From assembly GCA_946409145.1 (NCBI GenBank), contig CAMJVA010000023.1, forward strand, positions 1 to 13,067: a stretch of DNA of 13,067 nt. Direction: 5' to 3'. The notes under the pieces are model-generated. The model was not told where the DNA came from and ran no database searches. It saw nothing but the letters and a program-made list of their open reading frames with translations. A program made the position numbers and the translations under genes. This DNA is from an uncultured Enterococcus sp. (lineage in GTDB: Bacteria; Bacillota; Bacilli; Lactobacillales; Enterococcaceae). This document shows positions 1 through 7,537 of this stretch, one piece after another. Numbering within the stretch: position 1 is the stretch's first letter; every line of letters starts with the position of its first letter.

Positions 1-65
1 TTTTCGTAATGCCAATGGAGATATTCTTTTGCTTCATTTAAAGACATTTCTTTAATTCTATACAT
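1..65 (-). CDS. Probable GNAT N-acetyltransferase, N-terminal fragment
   Basis: Only the first 21 complete codons lie in the window; the gene runs off the left edge. The ATG at 65 (minus strand) follows an AAAGGGTG ribosome binding site at suitable spacing. The visible residues begin MYRIKEMSLNEAKEY and continue LHWHYE. This resembles the start of many Gram-positive GNAT-family acetyltransferases, where an early 'A..Y..WxYE' segment follows the first strand. The acetyl-CoA-binding motif is not in view, so substrate and exact family cannot be given. The gene is on the same strand as the citrate operon but downstream of its terminator, so it is probably a separate unit or fed only by read-through. 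The family call rests on a short similarity and is tentative. Confidence 0.5.
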   Translation of the reverse strand, partial: MYRIKEMSLNEAKEYLHWHYE

Positions 66-91
66 TTTAATTCACCCTTTCTATTTTTTAT

Positions 92-104
92 TTTAACTGT
101 TAAA
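92..104. repeat. Perfect 13-bp palindrome TTTAACTGTTAAA
   Basis: A perfect inverted repeat with 6-bp arms around a single central base lies between the citrate-operon terminator and the GNAT start. It sits where a promoter for the GNAT gene would be expected and resembles in composition the TTAACAA/TTGTTAA palindrome at 8055-8069. It could be an operator, but such AT-rich palindromes also arise by chance. Confidence 0.3.
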
Positions 105-110
105 CAGAAA

Positions 111-165
111 AAAAAGAAGCTAGCAAGAAGCTTCCTTAAATTAGGAGGTTCTTGTTAGCTTTTTT
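111..165 (-). terminator. Terminator of the oad-cit operon
   Basis: The arms 117-136 and 143-161 form a long, slightly imperfect stem with a 6-nt loop (one mismatch, one G-U pair, one bulge). On the minus strand the stem is followed by a T-rich tract (complement of the A-run at 109-115). It starts 6 nt past the oadA stop codon. The plus-strand side is also followed by TTTTTTATTA, so it could work in both directions. Confidence 0.85.
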
Positions 166-166
166 A

Positions 167-1555
167 TTATCCTTCAAAGGTTACTGAAATTTTTTGTTCA
201 GGAACATCATAGAATTTGTCTTCTCTGCGTCCTAAGAAATCTTTTGCTTGTTGAGGGAATAAGGCGTAACTTAACACGTCTTCTTCACTTTTAGCATATT
301 GGGAAATTTCTTGAGCGATATTTTCCAATTGTGGTTCTAAAAGATCAGCGGGACGGCAAGTAATTGGTTTTTCATCCCCAATGATTTTTTCTTGAATATC
401 TTTTTCAATAGGAACAGGAGGTTTACCGTAAAGACCTTTAACGTAATCTTTAATTTCATTAGGAACGAGTTTGTACCGTTCTCCAGAAATCACATTCATT
501 AAGGCTTGGGTTCCAACCATTTGAGAAAGTGGGGTCACAAGAGGAGGATAACCTAAATCTTTTCTTACTTTAGGCACTTCTTTTAACACTTCTTCGTAAC
601 GATCTTCTAAACCTTGATCTTTTAATTGACTTAAAAGGTTAGACAACATACCACCAGGTACTTGATAAATCAACGCTTTTGGTTCCGTGTCTTTTACTTT
701 CGGATTCAACATGCCGTCTTTTCTAAACCGATCTCTAATTGGATTGAAGTATTCAGCAATTTCACTTAACTTCTCTGTTTTAAGTCCCGTATCATAACCT
801 AGACCTTCTAAAGCAATGGCAACAGATTCCGTTGCTGGTTGACTTGTTCCACCAGAAAATGAGGAAATAGCTGTATCAATAATATCCACTCCTGCTTCTG
901 CTGCTTTTAAGTAAGTCATTTCTGAAATACCACCAGTAGCATGGGTGTGTAATTCTAAAGGTATGGAAATTTCTGCTTTAATTCTGGAAACAAGTTCATA
1001 AGAATCACTTGGAACTAAAACCCCAGCCATGTCTTTAATACAAATAGAGTCGGCTCCTGCTTCTTCCATTTCTTTAGCTAATTTTACAAAATAATCCACT
1101 GTATGCACCGGACTCGTTGTATAAGAAATAGCTGTTTGACAATGACCACCTGCTTCTTTTGTGGCTTTAATGGCCGTTTTTAAATTTCTAACGTCGTTTA
1201 AAGCATCAAAAACTCGAATCACGTCAATCCCATTTTTCACGGATTTTTTAATAAAAGCTTCTACCACATCATCAGGATAGTTTTTATAACCTAGTAAGTT
1301 TTGTCCTCTTAAAAGCATTTGTAATTTTGTATTTTTTACTTCTTTACGAATGGCTCTAAGACGTTCCCATGGATCCTCATTTAAGTAACGTAAACAAGAA
1401 TCAAACGTAGCGCCGCCCCAAACTTCTAAAGAATGGTAGCCTGCTTCATCCATGGTTTTTAAAATAGGCAGCATATCACTTGTAGGCATGCGAGTAGCAA
1501 TTTGACTTTGTTGACCATCTCTTAAGACAGTTTCCATAATTGATAATTTAGACAA
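167..1555 (-). CDS. oadA: Oxaloacetate decarboxylase, carboxyltransferase (alpha) subunit
   Basis: Transfers the carboxyl group of oxaloacetate to biotin on OadD, releasing pyruvate. The protein (462 aa) is an HMGL-like TIM barrel followed by the conserved carboxylase domain. Visible motifs are TVLRDGQQS near the N-terminus (metal-ligand Asp at about residue 13), IRVFDALND, CIKDMAG (the Lys expected to be carbamylated, about 174), LHTHATGG (metal His pair, about 203-205) and SSFSGGTSQPATES. Klebsiella OadA (about 595 aa) carries a C-terminal biotin domain; this one ends without it, and biotin is carried by the separate OadD. I chose TTG at 1555 because AAAGGAGG lies 7 nt upstream; the frame extends to another TTG at 1579, but that extension would include the ribosome binding site itself. 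It overlaps the citX stop by 8 nt, which suggests translational coupling. Last gene of the operon. Confidence 0.95.
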   Translation of the reverse strand: MSKLSIMETVLRDGQQSQIATRMPTSDMLPILKTMDEAGYHSLEVWGGATFDSCLRYLNEDPWERLRAIRKEVKNTKLQMLLRGQNLLGYKNYPDDVVEAFIKKSVKNGIDVIRVFDALNDVRNLKTAIKATKEAGGHCQTAISYTTSPVHTVDYFVKLAKEMEEAGADSICIKDMAGVLVPSDSYELVSRIKAEISIPLELHTHATGGISEMTYLKAAEAGVDIIDTAISSFSGGTSQPATESVAIALEGLGYDTGLKTEKLSEIAEYFNPIRDRFRKDGMLNPKVKDTEPKALIYQVPGGMLSNLLSQLKDQGLEDRYEEVLKEVPKVRKDLGYPPLVTPLSQMVGTQALMNVISGERYKLVPNEIKDYVKGLYGKPPVPIEKDIQEKIIGDEKPITCRPADLLEPQLENIAQEISQYAKSEEDVLSYALFPQQAKDFLGRREDKFYDVPEQKISVTFEG

Positions 1556-2096
1556 GTTTCTGCCTCCTTTCTTGGGCAATGATTTCAGTAATTTTTTCTT
1601 GCATTTCTTTTACACTGTGGGCGCGTTGCCGCCCACAGATTTTTGCTTCTTTATTACAAATTAAACATTTTCTAAGAGGTAGACCTAAATCTTTTCTGGA
1701 AAGTCCCACCACTTTATTTTCTTTTAAGGTTAAAACATCTAAGTCCACTAAGCGTCCTAAAGGATGGGTATTTTCAATCTCAACCATGATTTTTTTTAAA
1801 GTAGTTCCTGGCATTTCTAAGAGTAAATAATATTCTGGACCAGTTTTTTCTTTTAAGAAAAGATTAGCCACAATACTTTTTGCTTCAATAGAATTTTCTA
1901 CTTTTTCTAAAATTTCTTGAAAAACTTCCATTAAAATTTTAGAGGTCTTAACTGGCCCTGGAATAGACATAGTGGCACATAATAAACTTTTATTGGTGGT
2001 CTTGTGAAGTAATTTATTTTGCCATTTCACCCGATTTTCTCGAGCTAAAAGCATTTCTTCTAAATTCACCTCATCACCAGTAAAAACCCTAGACAT
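1548..2096 (-). CDS. citX: Apo-citrate lyase phosphoribosyl-dephospho-CoA transferase
   Basis: Transfers the phosphoribosyl-dephospho-CoA prosthetic group from the CitG product to a serine of the acyl carrier CitD, turning apo-citrate lyase into holo enzyme. The 182-aa length fits the family (E. coli CitX about 183). Recognisable CitX motifs are IPGPVKTS, THPLGRLVDLDV (about residues 110-121) and a C-terminal LSRKDLGLPLRKCLIC with further Cys and an RAHSV segment. In many enterobacteria CitX is fused to CitG; here it is a separate gene. I place the start at ATG 2096, overlapping the citF stop by 8 nt (ATGTCTAG). There is no clear Shine-Dalgarno, so re-initiation after citF is likely. The reading frame extends to a TTG at 2135, but that would be an unusually long overlap, also without a binding site. 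Confidence 0.93.
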   Translation of the reverse strand: MSRVFTGDEVNLEEMLLARENRVKWQNKLLHKTTNKSLLCATMSIPGPVKTSKILMEVFQEILEKVENSIEAKSIVANLFLKEKTGPEYYLLLEMPGTTLKKIMVEIENTHPLGRLVDLDVLTLKENKVVGLSRKDLGLPLRKCLICNKEAKICGRQRAHSVKEMQEKITEIIAQERRQKLV

Positions 2097-3621
2097 TTTT
2101 AACAACGTCAATAATGGAACCGTCACGATATTCAATTAAGGCAACCACTTGATCACCATATTTAATATCTTCTGGAGTGCCCACAATGGCATAAGCTTTT
2201 TCTTTTAATTCTTCAATGGTAAATTGAGGAACATCTAAGTTTTTGAAAGCTTCAATTAAATCAGGACGGTTAGGGTTAATCGCTACACCAAGTTCAGTAA
2301 CGACCACATCTACACTAGTTCCTGGTGTTACAACAGTATTCACATGATCAACAATTGTTGGAATTCTTCCACGAACAACTGGAGCAATAACTAGAGACAT
2401 TTTGCAGGCCATACTTGTGTCAGAGTGACCACCAGAAGCCCCACGAATAACACCATCAGAACCTGTAATAACGTTAACGTTATAGTCTGTGTCAATTTCT
2501 AAAGCAGATAAAATAGCAGTATCTAATTGATTAATAACTGCTCCTTTTGAAAGTGGAGAAGCATACATATTAGCATCAATTTCATAATGTTGCGCATTTT
2601 CTCCTAAAGAAATAGCAGATGGATGATCGAAGTCTTGCACGTCGATGATTTTTTCTACTAAGCCTTCGTTTAATAGTTCTACCATAGCATTTGTAATGCC
2701 ACCTAGAGCAAAGCTTGCTTTAATGCCATCTTTAATCATGGCTTCTCTAATGAAACGAGAAACAGCAAGGGAAGCACCACCGGTTCCTGTTTGGAAAGAA
2801 AATCCTTCTTTATAATAAGGAGAATTAGTAATTACTTTTGCAGCATATTCAGCAATTAATAATTCTTTAGGGTTTTTAGTGAAACGAGTTGCACCTTTAG
2901 CGATTCCGTTTGGATCACCGATTTCATCTACTACAACCACATAGTCTACATCTGTTTGAGGAATAGAAATTGGAGTATTTGGATAAGGCATTAAAGAGTC
3001 TGTAATAATAACTACTTTATCAGCATACTTAGCATCAATCATGGCATAACCTAAAGAACCACATGTTGCTTTTCCTTTAGTACCATTAGCATTACCATAT
3101 TCATCAGAACTTGGGGCACCTAAAAAGGCAACGTCAATATGAATATCCCCTGAAGCAATAGCTCTTGCCCGGCCACCATGGGAACGAATGACCACTGGAT
3201 TTTTCATAATGCCGTGAGAAATAGCCGCACCCACTTTATCACGTAAACCAGAAGAAGTAATGTTAGTAACCACACCATTTTTAATGTGATCAATTAATGG
3301 TTCATGAACGTTAGCAATGGAACTTGGAGCAATGGAGATATTTTTAATACCCATTTTAGCAATTTCTTCTAAGACCATGTTCATAACATAGTCTCCTTCA
3401 CGGAAATGATGGTGGAAAGAAATTGTCATGCCATCTTTAAGACCCGTTTTAACAATTGCTTCATGAATAGAGGAAAGTAATTTTTTATCTTGGGGTTTTA
3501 CTGGGTGAATATTTCGACTAGCTTCTTTGTAGTCATTAATATGAGCTAATTCACCTTCGTAAACACCATATTGTTTTGCATATTCTTCAGGAATTTCCCG
3601 ACCTAATTTATTTTGCACCAT
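2089..3621 (-). CDS. citF: Citrate lyase alpha subunit (citrate CoA-transferase)
   Basis: Cytoplasmic alpha subunit of citrate lyase. It exchanges the acetyl group on the CitD carrier for citrate, giving citryl-ACP and acetate. The 510 aa match the usual length of CitF. Family signatures include SFHHHFREGD (about 68-77), SHGGRARAIASGDI (about 147-160), a CoA-transferase-like TGTGGASLAVSRF (about 278-290) and SDGVIRGASGGHSDTS (about 388-403). The ATG at 3621 follows a strong GAGGAGG site that lies inside the end of citE; the citE stop is one base upstream. No truncation or frameshift is seen. Confidence 0.97.
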   Translation of the reverse strand: MVQNKLGREIPEEYAKQYGVYEGELAHINDYKEASRNIHPVKPQDKKLLSSIHEAIVKTGLKDGMTISFHHHFREGDYVMNMVLEEIAKMGIKNISIAPSSIANVHEPLIDHIKNGVVTNITSSGLRDKVGAAISHGIMKNPVVIRSHGGRARAIASGDIHIDVAFLGAPSSDEYGNANGTKGKATCGSLGYAMIDAKYADKVVIITDSLMPYPNTPISIPQTDVDYVVVVDEIGDPNGIAKGATRFTKNPKELLIAEYAAKVITNSPYYKEGFSFQTGTGGASLAVSRFIREAMIKDGIKASFALGGITNAMVELLNEGLVEKIIDVQDFDHPSAISLGENAQHYEIDANMYASPLSKGAVINQLDTAILSALEIDTDYNVNVITGSDGVIRGASGGHSDTSMACKMSLVIAPVVRGRIPTIVDHVNTVVTPGTSVDVVVTELGVAINPNRPDLIEAFKNLDVPQFTIEELKEKAYAIVGTPEDIKYGDQVVALIEYRDGSIIDVVKNV

Positions 3622-3622
3622 T

Positions 3623-4510
3623 TTAAATATCCTCCTCTGTCAGCAATTTCGCAGCCTTAGCCAAGGCAATGACCCGCTGAGCTCTTTCAACAATGGGCTT
3701 GTCAACCATTTTACCTTTAAGAGAAATAACACCAGAACCTTTTTCTTCTGCTTCTCTAATGGCCCAAATAACTTCTTTGGCATTTTGAATTTCTTTTTCT
3801 GATGGAGCATAAATAGCATTCACTAATGGAATTTGGCGAGGGTTAATCACTGATTTACCGTCAAATCCTAATTGTTTAATTCTTTGAACTTCATTTTGGA
3901 AGCCTTCTGTATTATCCACATCAGAGTAAACAGTATCAATGGCTGCAATACCAGCAGCACGAGCAGCATGTAAAATCATGCTTCTAGCAAAGAATAATTC
4001 TTGACCATCTGGATAGCGGTGAGTTTTAAGGTTTGTCACATAATCTTCTGCTCCAAGTGCAATCCCGATTAAACGCGTAGAAGCTTTCGCAATTTCTCTA
4101 GCATTTAACACACCTTCAGCGGATTCAATAGCGGCCATCATATTAGTGGTCCCTACTTCAATGCCGTATTCTTTTTCAACTTCAGTGATGACTTTATCCA
4201 CATCAATAATATCTTGGGCTGTTTCAGTTTTTGGTAAACGAATCACGTTAACTCCAGCTAAAACCATTGCCTTAACGTCTTCAGCACCACCAGCATCTAA
4301 GCTGTTAATTCTAACAACTGTTTCAACACTTGAGTAGTCAAAAGTTCTTAAAGCAAAATGAACTAACATTCTAGCAGAATCTTTTTCTTTTAAAGAAACA
4401 GCATCTTCTAGGTCAAACATAATTGAATCTGCTCCATATAATGTAGCATCCCGCAACATTGCAGCATTTGCACCTGGAACAAACATCATTGTTCTTCTTA
4501 ATCGTTCCAT
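3623..4510 (-). CDS. citE: Citrate lyase beta subunit (citryl-ACP lyase)
   Basis: Cleaves citryl-ACP to oxaloacetate and regenerates acetyl-ACP. The 295-aa protein is a HpcH/HpaI-like TIM barrel. Motifs seen are the N-terminal RRTMMFVPGAN, FDLEDAV (about 33-39), VVRIN with the substrate-binding Arg (about 67), AAIESAEGV (metal-ligand Glu, about 129), GAEDY (Asp, about 156) and KSVINPRQI near the C-terminus. The frame extends upstream to a TTG at 4528, but ATG 4510 is preferred because AAAGAGGT sits 6 nt upstream and the protein then starts as relatives do. It overlaps the end of citD by 13 nt, so the two are probably translated together. Confidence 0.96.
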   Translation of the reverse strand: MERLRRTMMFVPGANAAMLRDATLYGADSIMFDLEDAVSLKEKDSARMLVHFALRTFDYSSVETVVRINSLDAGGAEDVKAMVLAGVNVIRLPKTETAQDIIDVDKVITEVEKEYGIEVGTTNMMAAIESAEGVLNAREIAKASTRLIGIALGAEDYVTNLKTHRYPDGQELFFARSMILHAARAAGIAAIDTVYSDVDNTEGFQNEVQRIKQLGFDGKSVINPRQIPLVNAIYAPSEKEIQNAKEVIWAIREAEEKGSGVISLKGKMVDKPIVERAQRVIALAKAAKLLTEEDI

Positions 4511-4806
4511 GAGTCTACCTCTTTCCAATCATAATTTACATCGTCACATGCCCGGTGAACAGCAGTTAAAAGACGTGCTTTAATCGTGCATTCTAAAGCC
4601 CCTTTATCAACAGCAGTTACGGTTACGTTGTTGACATTTAGACGATTTAAAATAGATGTAATTTGTTCTTTAATTTGTTTACCAAATTGATTTTCCACAC
4701 TGCTATCAAGAGAAATAGCAATGCCACTTTCTTCATTAGGAGCAACAGTAATCATGATGTCACTGGACTCAACTGTGCCAGCTGTGGCGCTTTTTTTAAT
4801 TTCCAT
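4498..4806 (-). CDS. citD: Citrate lyase gamma subunit (acyl carrier protein)
   Basis: Small carrier protein (102 aa) that holds the acetylated phosphoribosyl-dephospho-CoA arm and presents it to CitF and CitE. The N-terminal segment TAGTVESSDIM contains the serine pair where the prosthetic group is attached. By alignment with Klebsiella CitD, Ser14 is the modified residue. The rest (VAPNEESGIAISLDSSVENQ, VTAVDKGALECTIKARLLTA) follows the family closely. The start ATG at 4806 has GAGGAGAA upstream at good spacing and lies 12 nt after the citC stop. Confidence 0.97.
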   Translation of the reverse strand: MEIKKSATAGTVESSDIMITVAPNEESGIAISLDSSVENQFGKQIKEQITSILNRLNVNNVTVTAVDKGALECTIKARLLTAVHRACDDVNYDWKEVDSWND

Positions 4807-4818
4807 TTATGATTCTCC

Positions 4819-5835
4819 TCATAATAAATTATGTTCTTTTAAGTACGTATAACTTGTTTCTGGTAAAAACTGTTCTAAAACTTTTGAATCAGCTTCTTCA
4901 ATAGCTTTTCTCACTTTTGTTGCACTAATAATATTTCCAGAAATAGCAAGGCGAGGAATAATTTTTAAGGCAAGTTCAGGAGAAAAAACTTTTTCCATGG
5001 TTTCGTTATACAGATTTGTCACTGGAGAAAAAGGTTCTTCTCCTACAAAACGTGTTGAAATATTTAAAACTGGAGCGATCTTTTCTTTAAATAAAGTTGC
5101 ATCTAAGCGTGCTTGGTGCCAAGCTTTTTTTTCAGGAGACCGTTCTTTTAAAAAGTAACTGGGAAAAGTTGCTTGAGAAACCATATAGTTTAAAGTTGGT
5201 AAAACTACCACATTTTCTAAATCCTTTGTTCCTAGCTTCACCATGTTCATGCGATCTACTGCTGAAAACTTTGAGCGTTCTTCAGATAAAACAAAAACAT
5301 AAACAATGTCACAAGCTTTTTTTGCTTGTTCAACTAAGTAACGATGACCTTTTGTAAAAGGATTCGCGTTCATAACAATGGCGCCAACTTTTTTCCCGTC
5401 TGCTACTATTTCTTGACTCTTTAAAAATTTAAGATAATCAGAAAAATCCGGTTTTCCTCGTTCCATGAACAAGATGTCTTCATTTTTTGCAATTAAACGA
5501 AATCCTAAAGAATGGAAAATTTTTTCCTTATCTAAGGCTGTATATAAAAAGCAATGAGAAATATCTTGTTCTGCTAATCTTTCTGTTAAAGCAATAACTA
5601 ATTCTGTGAGTAAATTTTCTGCTTGATAGTCTTTGCAAACGACTAAGCATTTTAAAATATTACCATCAAGAGACCCCGTTGCTACTGGATTGTCACCGTG
5701 GAAAATAGCTAAAGTATAATCCACTTGTTCATTTTGCCCTAAATGACCAAGAGCTAAAAGATCCAGCCAAAGTTGTCGACTTTTTTTATCTTTGTCTACC
5801 CATAATCTTTTTAAAGTAAATCCAGCAGCTAACAT
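4819..5835 (-). CDS. citC: [Citrate (pro-3S)-lyase] ligase
   Basis: Activates citrate lyase by acetylating the thiol of the CitD prosthetic group with acetate and ATP. The protein is 338 aa. The N-terminal part (about 1-125) looks like a GNAT-type fold (VATGSLDGNILKCLVV, then FHSLGFRLIAKNEDILFME). The C-terminal part (about 150-338) is a nucleotidyltransferase of the HxGH superfamily: NPFTKGH at about 158-164 and a late ISATKVRKAI segment near 305-313. ATG 5835 is preceded by AGAAGGTGA. It follows the small oadG-like gene by 16 nt and precedes citD by 12 nt. Confidence 0.96.
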   Translation of the reverse strand: MLAAGFTLKRLWVDKDKKSRQLWLDLLALGHLGQNEQVDYTLAIFHGDNPVATGSLDGNILKCLVVCKDYQAENLLTELVIALTERLAEQDISHCFLYTALDKEKIFHSLGFRLIAKNEDILFMERGKPDFSDYLKFLKSQEIVADGKKVGAIVMNANPFTKGHRYLVEQAKKACDIVYVFVLSEERSKFSAVDRMNMVKLGTKDLENVVVLPTLNYMVSQATFPSYFLKERSPEKKAWHQARLDATLFKEKIAPVLNISTRFVGEEPFSPVTNLYNETMEKVFSPELALKIIPRLAISGNIISATKVRKAIEEADSKVLEQFLPETSYTYLKEHNLL

Positions 5836-5851
5836 AAGTCACCTTCTTTTT

Positions 5852-5983
5852 TTATTTTTTATCGTTAGGGAATAATTTTAATAAACCTTTTGAAACTAAA
5901 TATAAAATGAACAGGACGATAAAGACGCCGCCCCAACCAAATACTAATAATTCTAAGGCTTGTGATAAAGCTTCTGTATTCAT
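5852..5983 (-). CDS. Small membrane protein, OadG-like gamma-subunit anchor (43 aa)
   Basis: A short gene filling the gap between oadB and citC. The 43-aa product starts MNTEALSQALELLVFGWGG and continues with a single hydrophobic helix (VFIVLFILYLV) and a basic-amphipathic end (SKGLLKLFPNDKK). The pattern 'E.L..G..L...G.G.VF..L..L....' followed by a Lys/Leu/Phe-rich segment is that of the N-terminal membrane anchor of OadG, the gamma subunit of sodium-pumping decarboxylases, but without OadG's soluble C-terminal half. AAGGTG lies 6 nt before the ATG at 5983; an in-frame ATG at 5989 directly abuts that site and is less likely. Its place directly after oadB supports a role in holding the soluble decarboxylase to OadB. 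Function is inferred. Confidence 0.75.
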   Translation of the reverse strand: MNTEALSQALELLVFGWGGVFIVLFILYLVSKGLLKLFPNDKK

Positions 5984-5996
5984 TGACATCACCTTT

Positions 5997-7118
5997 CTAT
6001 GCAAAGAATGCTAATACAAGACCACCTGCAATAACAGAGGCGATTTGTCCTGAAACATTAGCTCCTACAGCGTACATTAAGACAAAGTTTTGGGGATCTT
6101 CTTCAGTGGCTAATTTTTGAATCACCCGAGAAGACATTGGGAAAGCAGAAATTCCAGCAGCCCCAATCATTGGATTAATTTTTTCTTTTCTAAATAAGTT
6201 TAAGAATTTAGCGAATAATACGCCACCTACAGAGTCCATAATAAAAGCAACTAAACCAAAAGCAATAATCATTAAAGTTTGAACGTTTAAGAATTCATCA
6301 GCTTGCATTTTAAAGGAAATAGTTAATCCTAATAAAATACTTACAATGTTTACTAATTCGTTTTGGGCTGTCATGGATAAACGATCCAACACGCCACATT
6401 CGCGTAACAAATTACCAAACATTAAAAATCCTACTAAAGGTAGAGAAATTGGAGCAATAAATCCAGCCACAATCGTAATTACAATTGGGAATAAAATTTT
6501 AGTCATTTTAGAAACGCCTTCTGCTTTATAAGTCATGCGGATTTGACGTTCTTTTTTAGTGGTGACAGCTTTAATGGCAATCGGTTGAATAATTGGCACT
6601 AACGCCATGTAAGAATAAGCCGCCACTGTAATCGGTCCTAAGAGTTTTTCCGCTAAGGTATTGGCAACAAAAATAGCTGTTGGACCATCAGCAGCACCGA
6701 TAATCCCAATAGAAGCTGCTTCTTTAATATCAAAGCCAAAGAAAATCGCTACAATAATGGTAAAGAAAATCCCAAATTGAGCAGCCGCACCGAAAAGTAA
6801 CATAAATGGATTTTGCAATAAAGGACCAAAGTCAATCATGGCACCAATTCCAATGAAAATTAAAAGAGGGAAAAGTTCAGTGCCGATTCCGGCATTGAAT
6901 AAAATATCAAAAACTCCTTCCTGTTTTACACCAGAAACTGTTTGAGTTAAAACCCCAGTGCCGGGAAAGTTAACAAGTAACGTTCCAAGACCCATAGGAA
7001 CAAGTAACGTTGGTTCATATTCTTTTTTAATACCTAAATACATTAACACTCCACCAATGATCATCATGACAATTTGACCCATGGTAATAGAGGTAATTCC
7101 TTGAATTAGTGTTTCCAA
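5997..7118 (-). CDS. oadB: Oxaloacetate decarboxylase beta subunit (sodium pump)
   Basis: Integral membrane subunit that decarboxylates carboxybiotin on OadD and couples this to export of sodium ions. The protein (373 aa) is strongly hydrophobic with many membrane segments. It carries the conserved GIIGAADGPTAIF re-entrant region with Asp144 (equivalent to the essential Asp203 of Klebsiella OadB) and GNLLRECGVLDRLSMTAQN (Asn236, Gly242 and Ser248 region), the second ion-path region. The start is TTG at 7118, with AAAGGAAGTG upstream. The resulting N-terminus METLIQGI matches that of other OadB proteins, whereas the first internal ATG (7082) would remove it. It is shorter than Klebsiella OadB (about 433 aa), as in Gram-positive relatives. 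Confidence 0.95.
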   Translation of the reverse strand: METLIQGITSITMGQIVMMIIGGVLMYLGIKKEYEPTLLVPMGLGTLLVNFPGTGVLTQTVSGVKQEGVFDILFNAGIGTELFPLLIFIGIGAMIDFGPLLQNPFMLLFGAAAQFGIFFTIIVAIFFGFDIKEAASIGIIGAADGPTAIFVANTLAEKLLGPITVAAYSYMALVPIIQPIAIKAVTTKKERQIRMTYKAEGVSKMTKILFPIVITIVAGFIAPISLPLVGFLMFGNLLRECGVLDRLSMTAQNELVNIVSILLGLTISFKMQADEFLNVQTLMIIAFGLVAFIMDSVGGVLFAKFLNLFRKEKINPMIGAAGISAFPMSSRVIQKLATEEDPQNFVLMYAVGANVSGQIASVIAGGLVLAFFA

Positions 7119-7138
7119 TGTTTCACTTCCTTTTTAAA

Positions 7139-7537
7139 TTAGTCAATAGTAATTAATGGATCTCCAGCGTTTACAGTATCTCCTTGGTTCACGTGAATAC
7201 CAGCAACGACACCATCTTTTCCAGCTACAACTTCATTTTCCATTTTCATAGCTTCTAAAATCATTAATGGTTGGTTTTCTTTCACTGTTTCTCCGTCTTT
7301 CACTAAAATTCTTAAAATAGTTCCAGGCATTGGAGAAGTCATGGCATTTTCTGTAGAACCTACTGGTGTTTTCACAGGAGCTGGAGCTGTCTGTTCTGTA
7401 ACAGGAGCTGCTGGAGCTGGGGCTACAACTTCTTGAACTGGGGCAGCAACTGGAGCTGCAACTGGTGTGCCACCAATTTCTTCCATTTCAACTAAATATT
7501 CTTTGCCATCAATAGTAATCTTAAATTTTCGTAACAT
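7139..7537 (-). CDS. oadD: Oxaloacetate decarboxylase biotin carrier subunit
   Basis: Carries the covalently bound biotin that shuttles the carboxyl group between OadA and OadB. The 132-aa protein has a short N-terminal segment (MLRKFKITIDGKEYLVEMEE), a flexible Ala/Pro/Val-rich linker (about 25-60) and a C-terminal biotinyl domain with the attachment motif EAMKMEN (biotin Lys about 98) and the usual SPMPGTI at its beginning. ATG 7537 is chosen over ATG 7543 because GGAGG directly abuts the latter and is 6 nt from the former. It overlaps the end of oadH by 17 nt. It needs a biotin ligase encoded elsewhere. Confidence 0.95.
   Translation of the reverse strand: MLRKFKITIDGKEYLVEMEEIGGTPVAAPVAAPVQEVVAPAPAAPVTEQTAPAPVKTPVGSTENAMTSPMPGTILRILVKDGETVKENQPLMILEAMKMENEVVAGKDGVVAGIHVNQGDTVNAGDPLITID

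Noticed and set aside
1579..1830. Plus-strand open frame opposite citX (and similar plus-strand frames opposite citE, citC, oadB and oadH)
   Set aside because: They lie wholly inside well-supported genes on the other strand, lack ribosome binding sites or recognisable products, and are explained by the base composition of the true genes.
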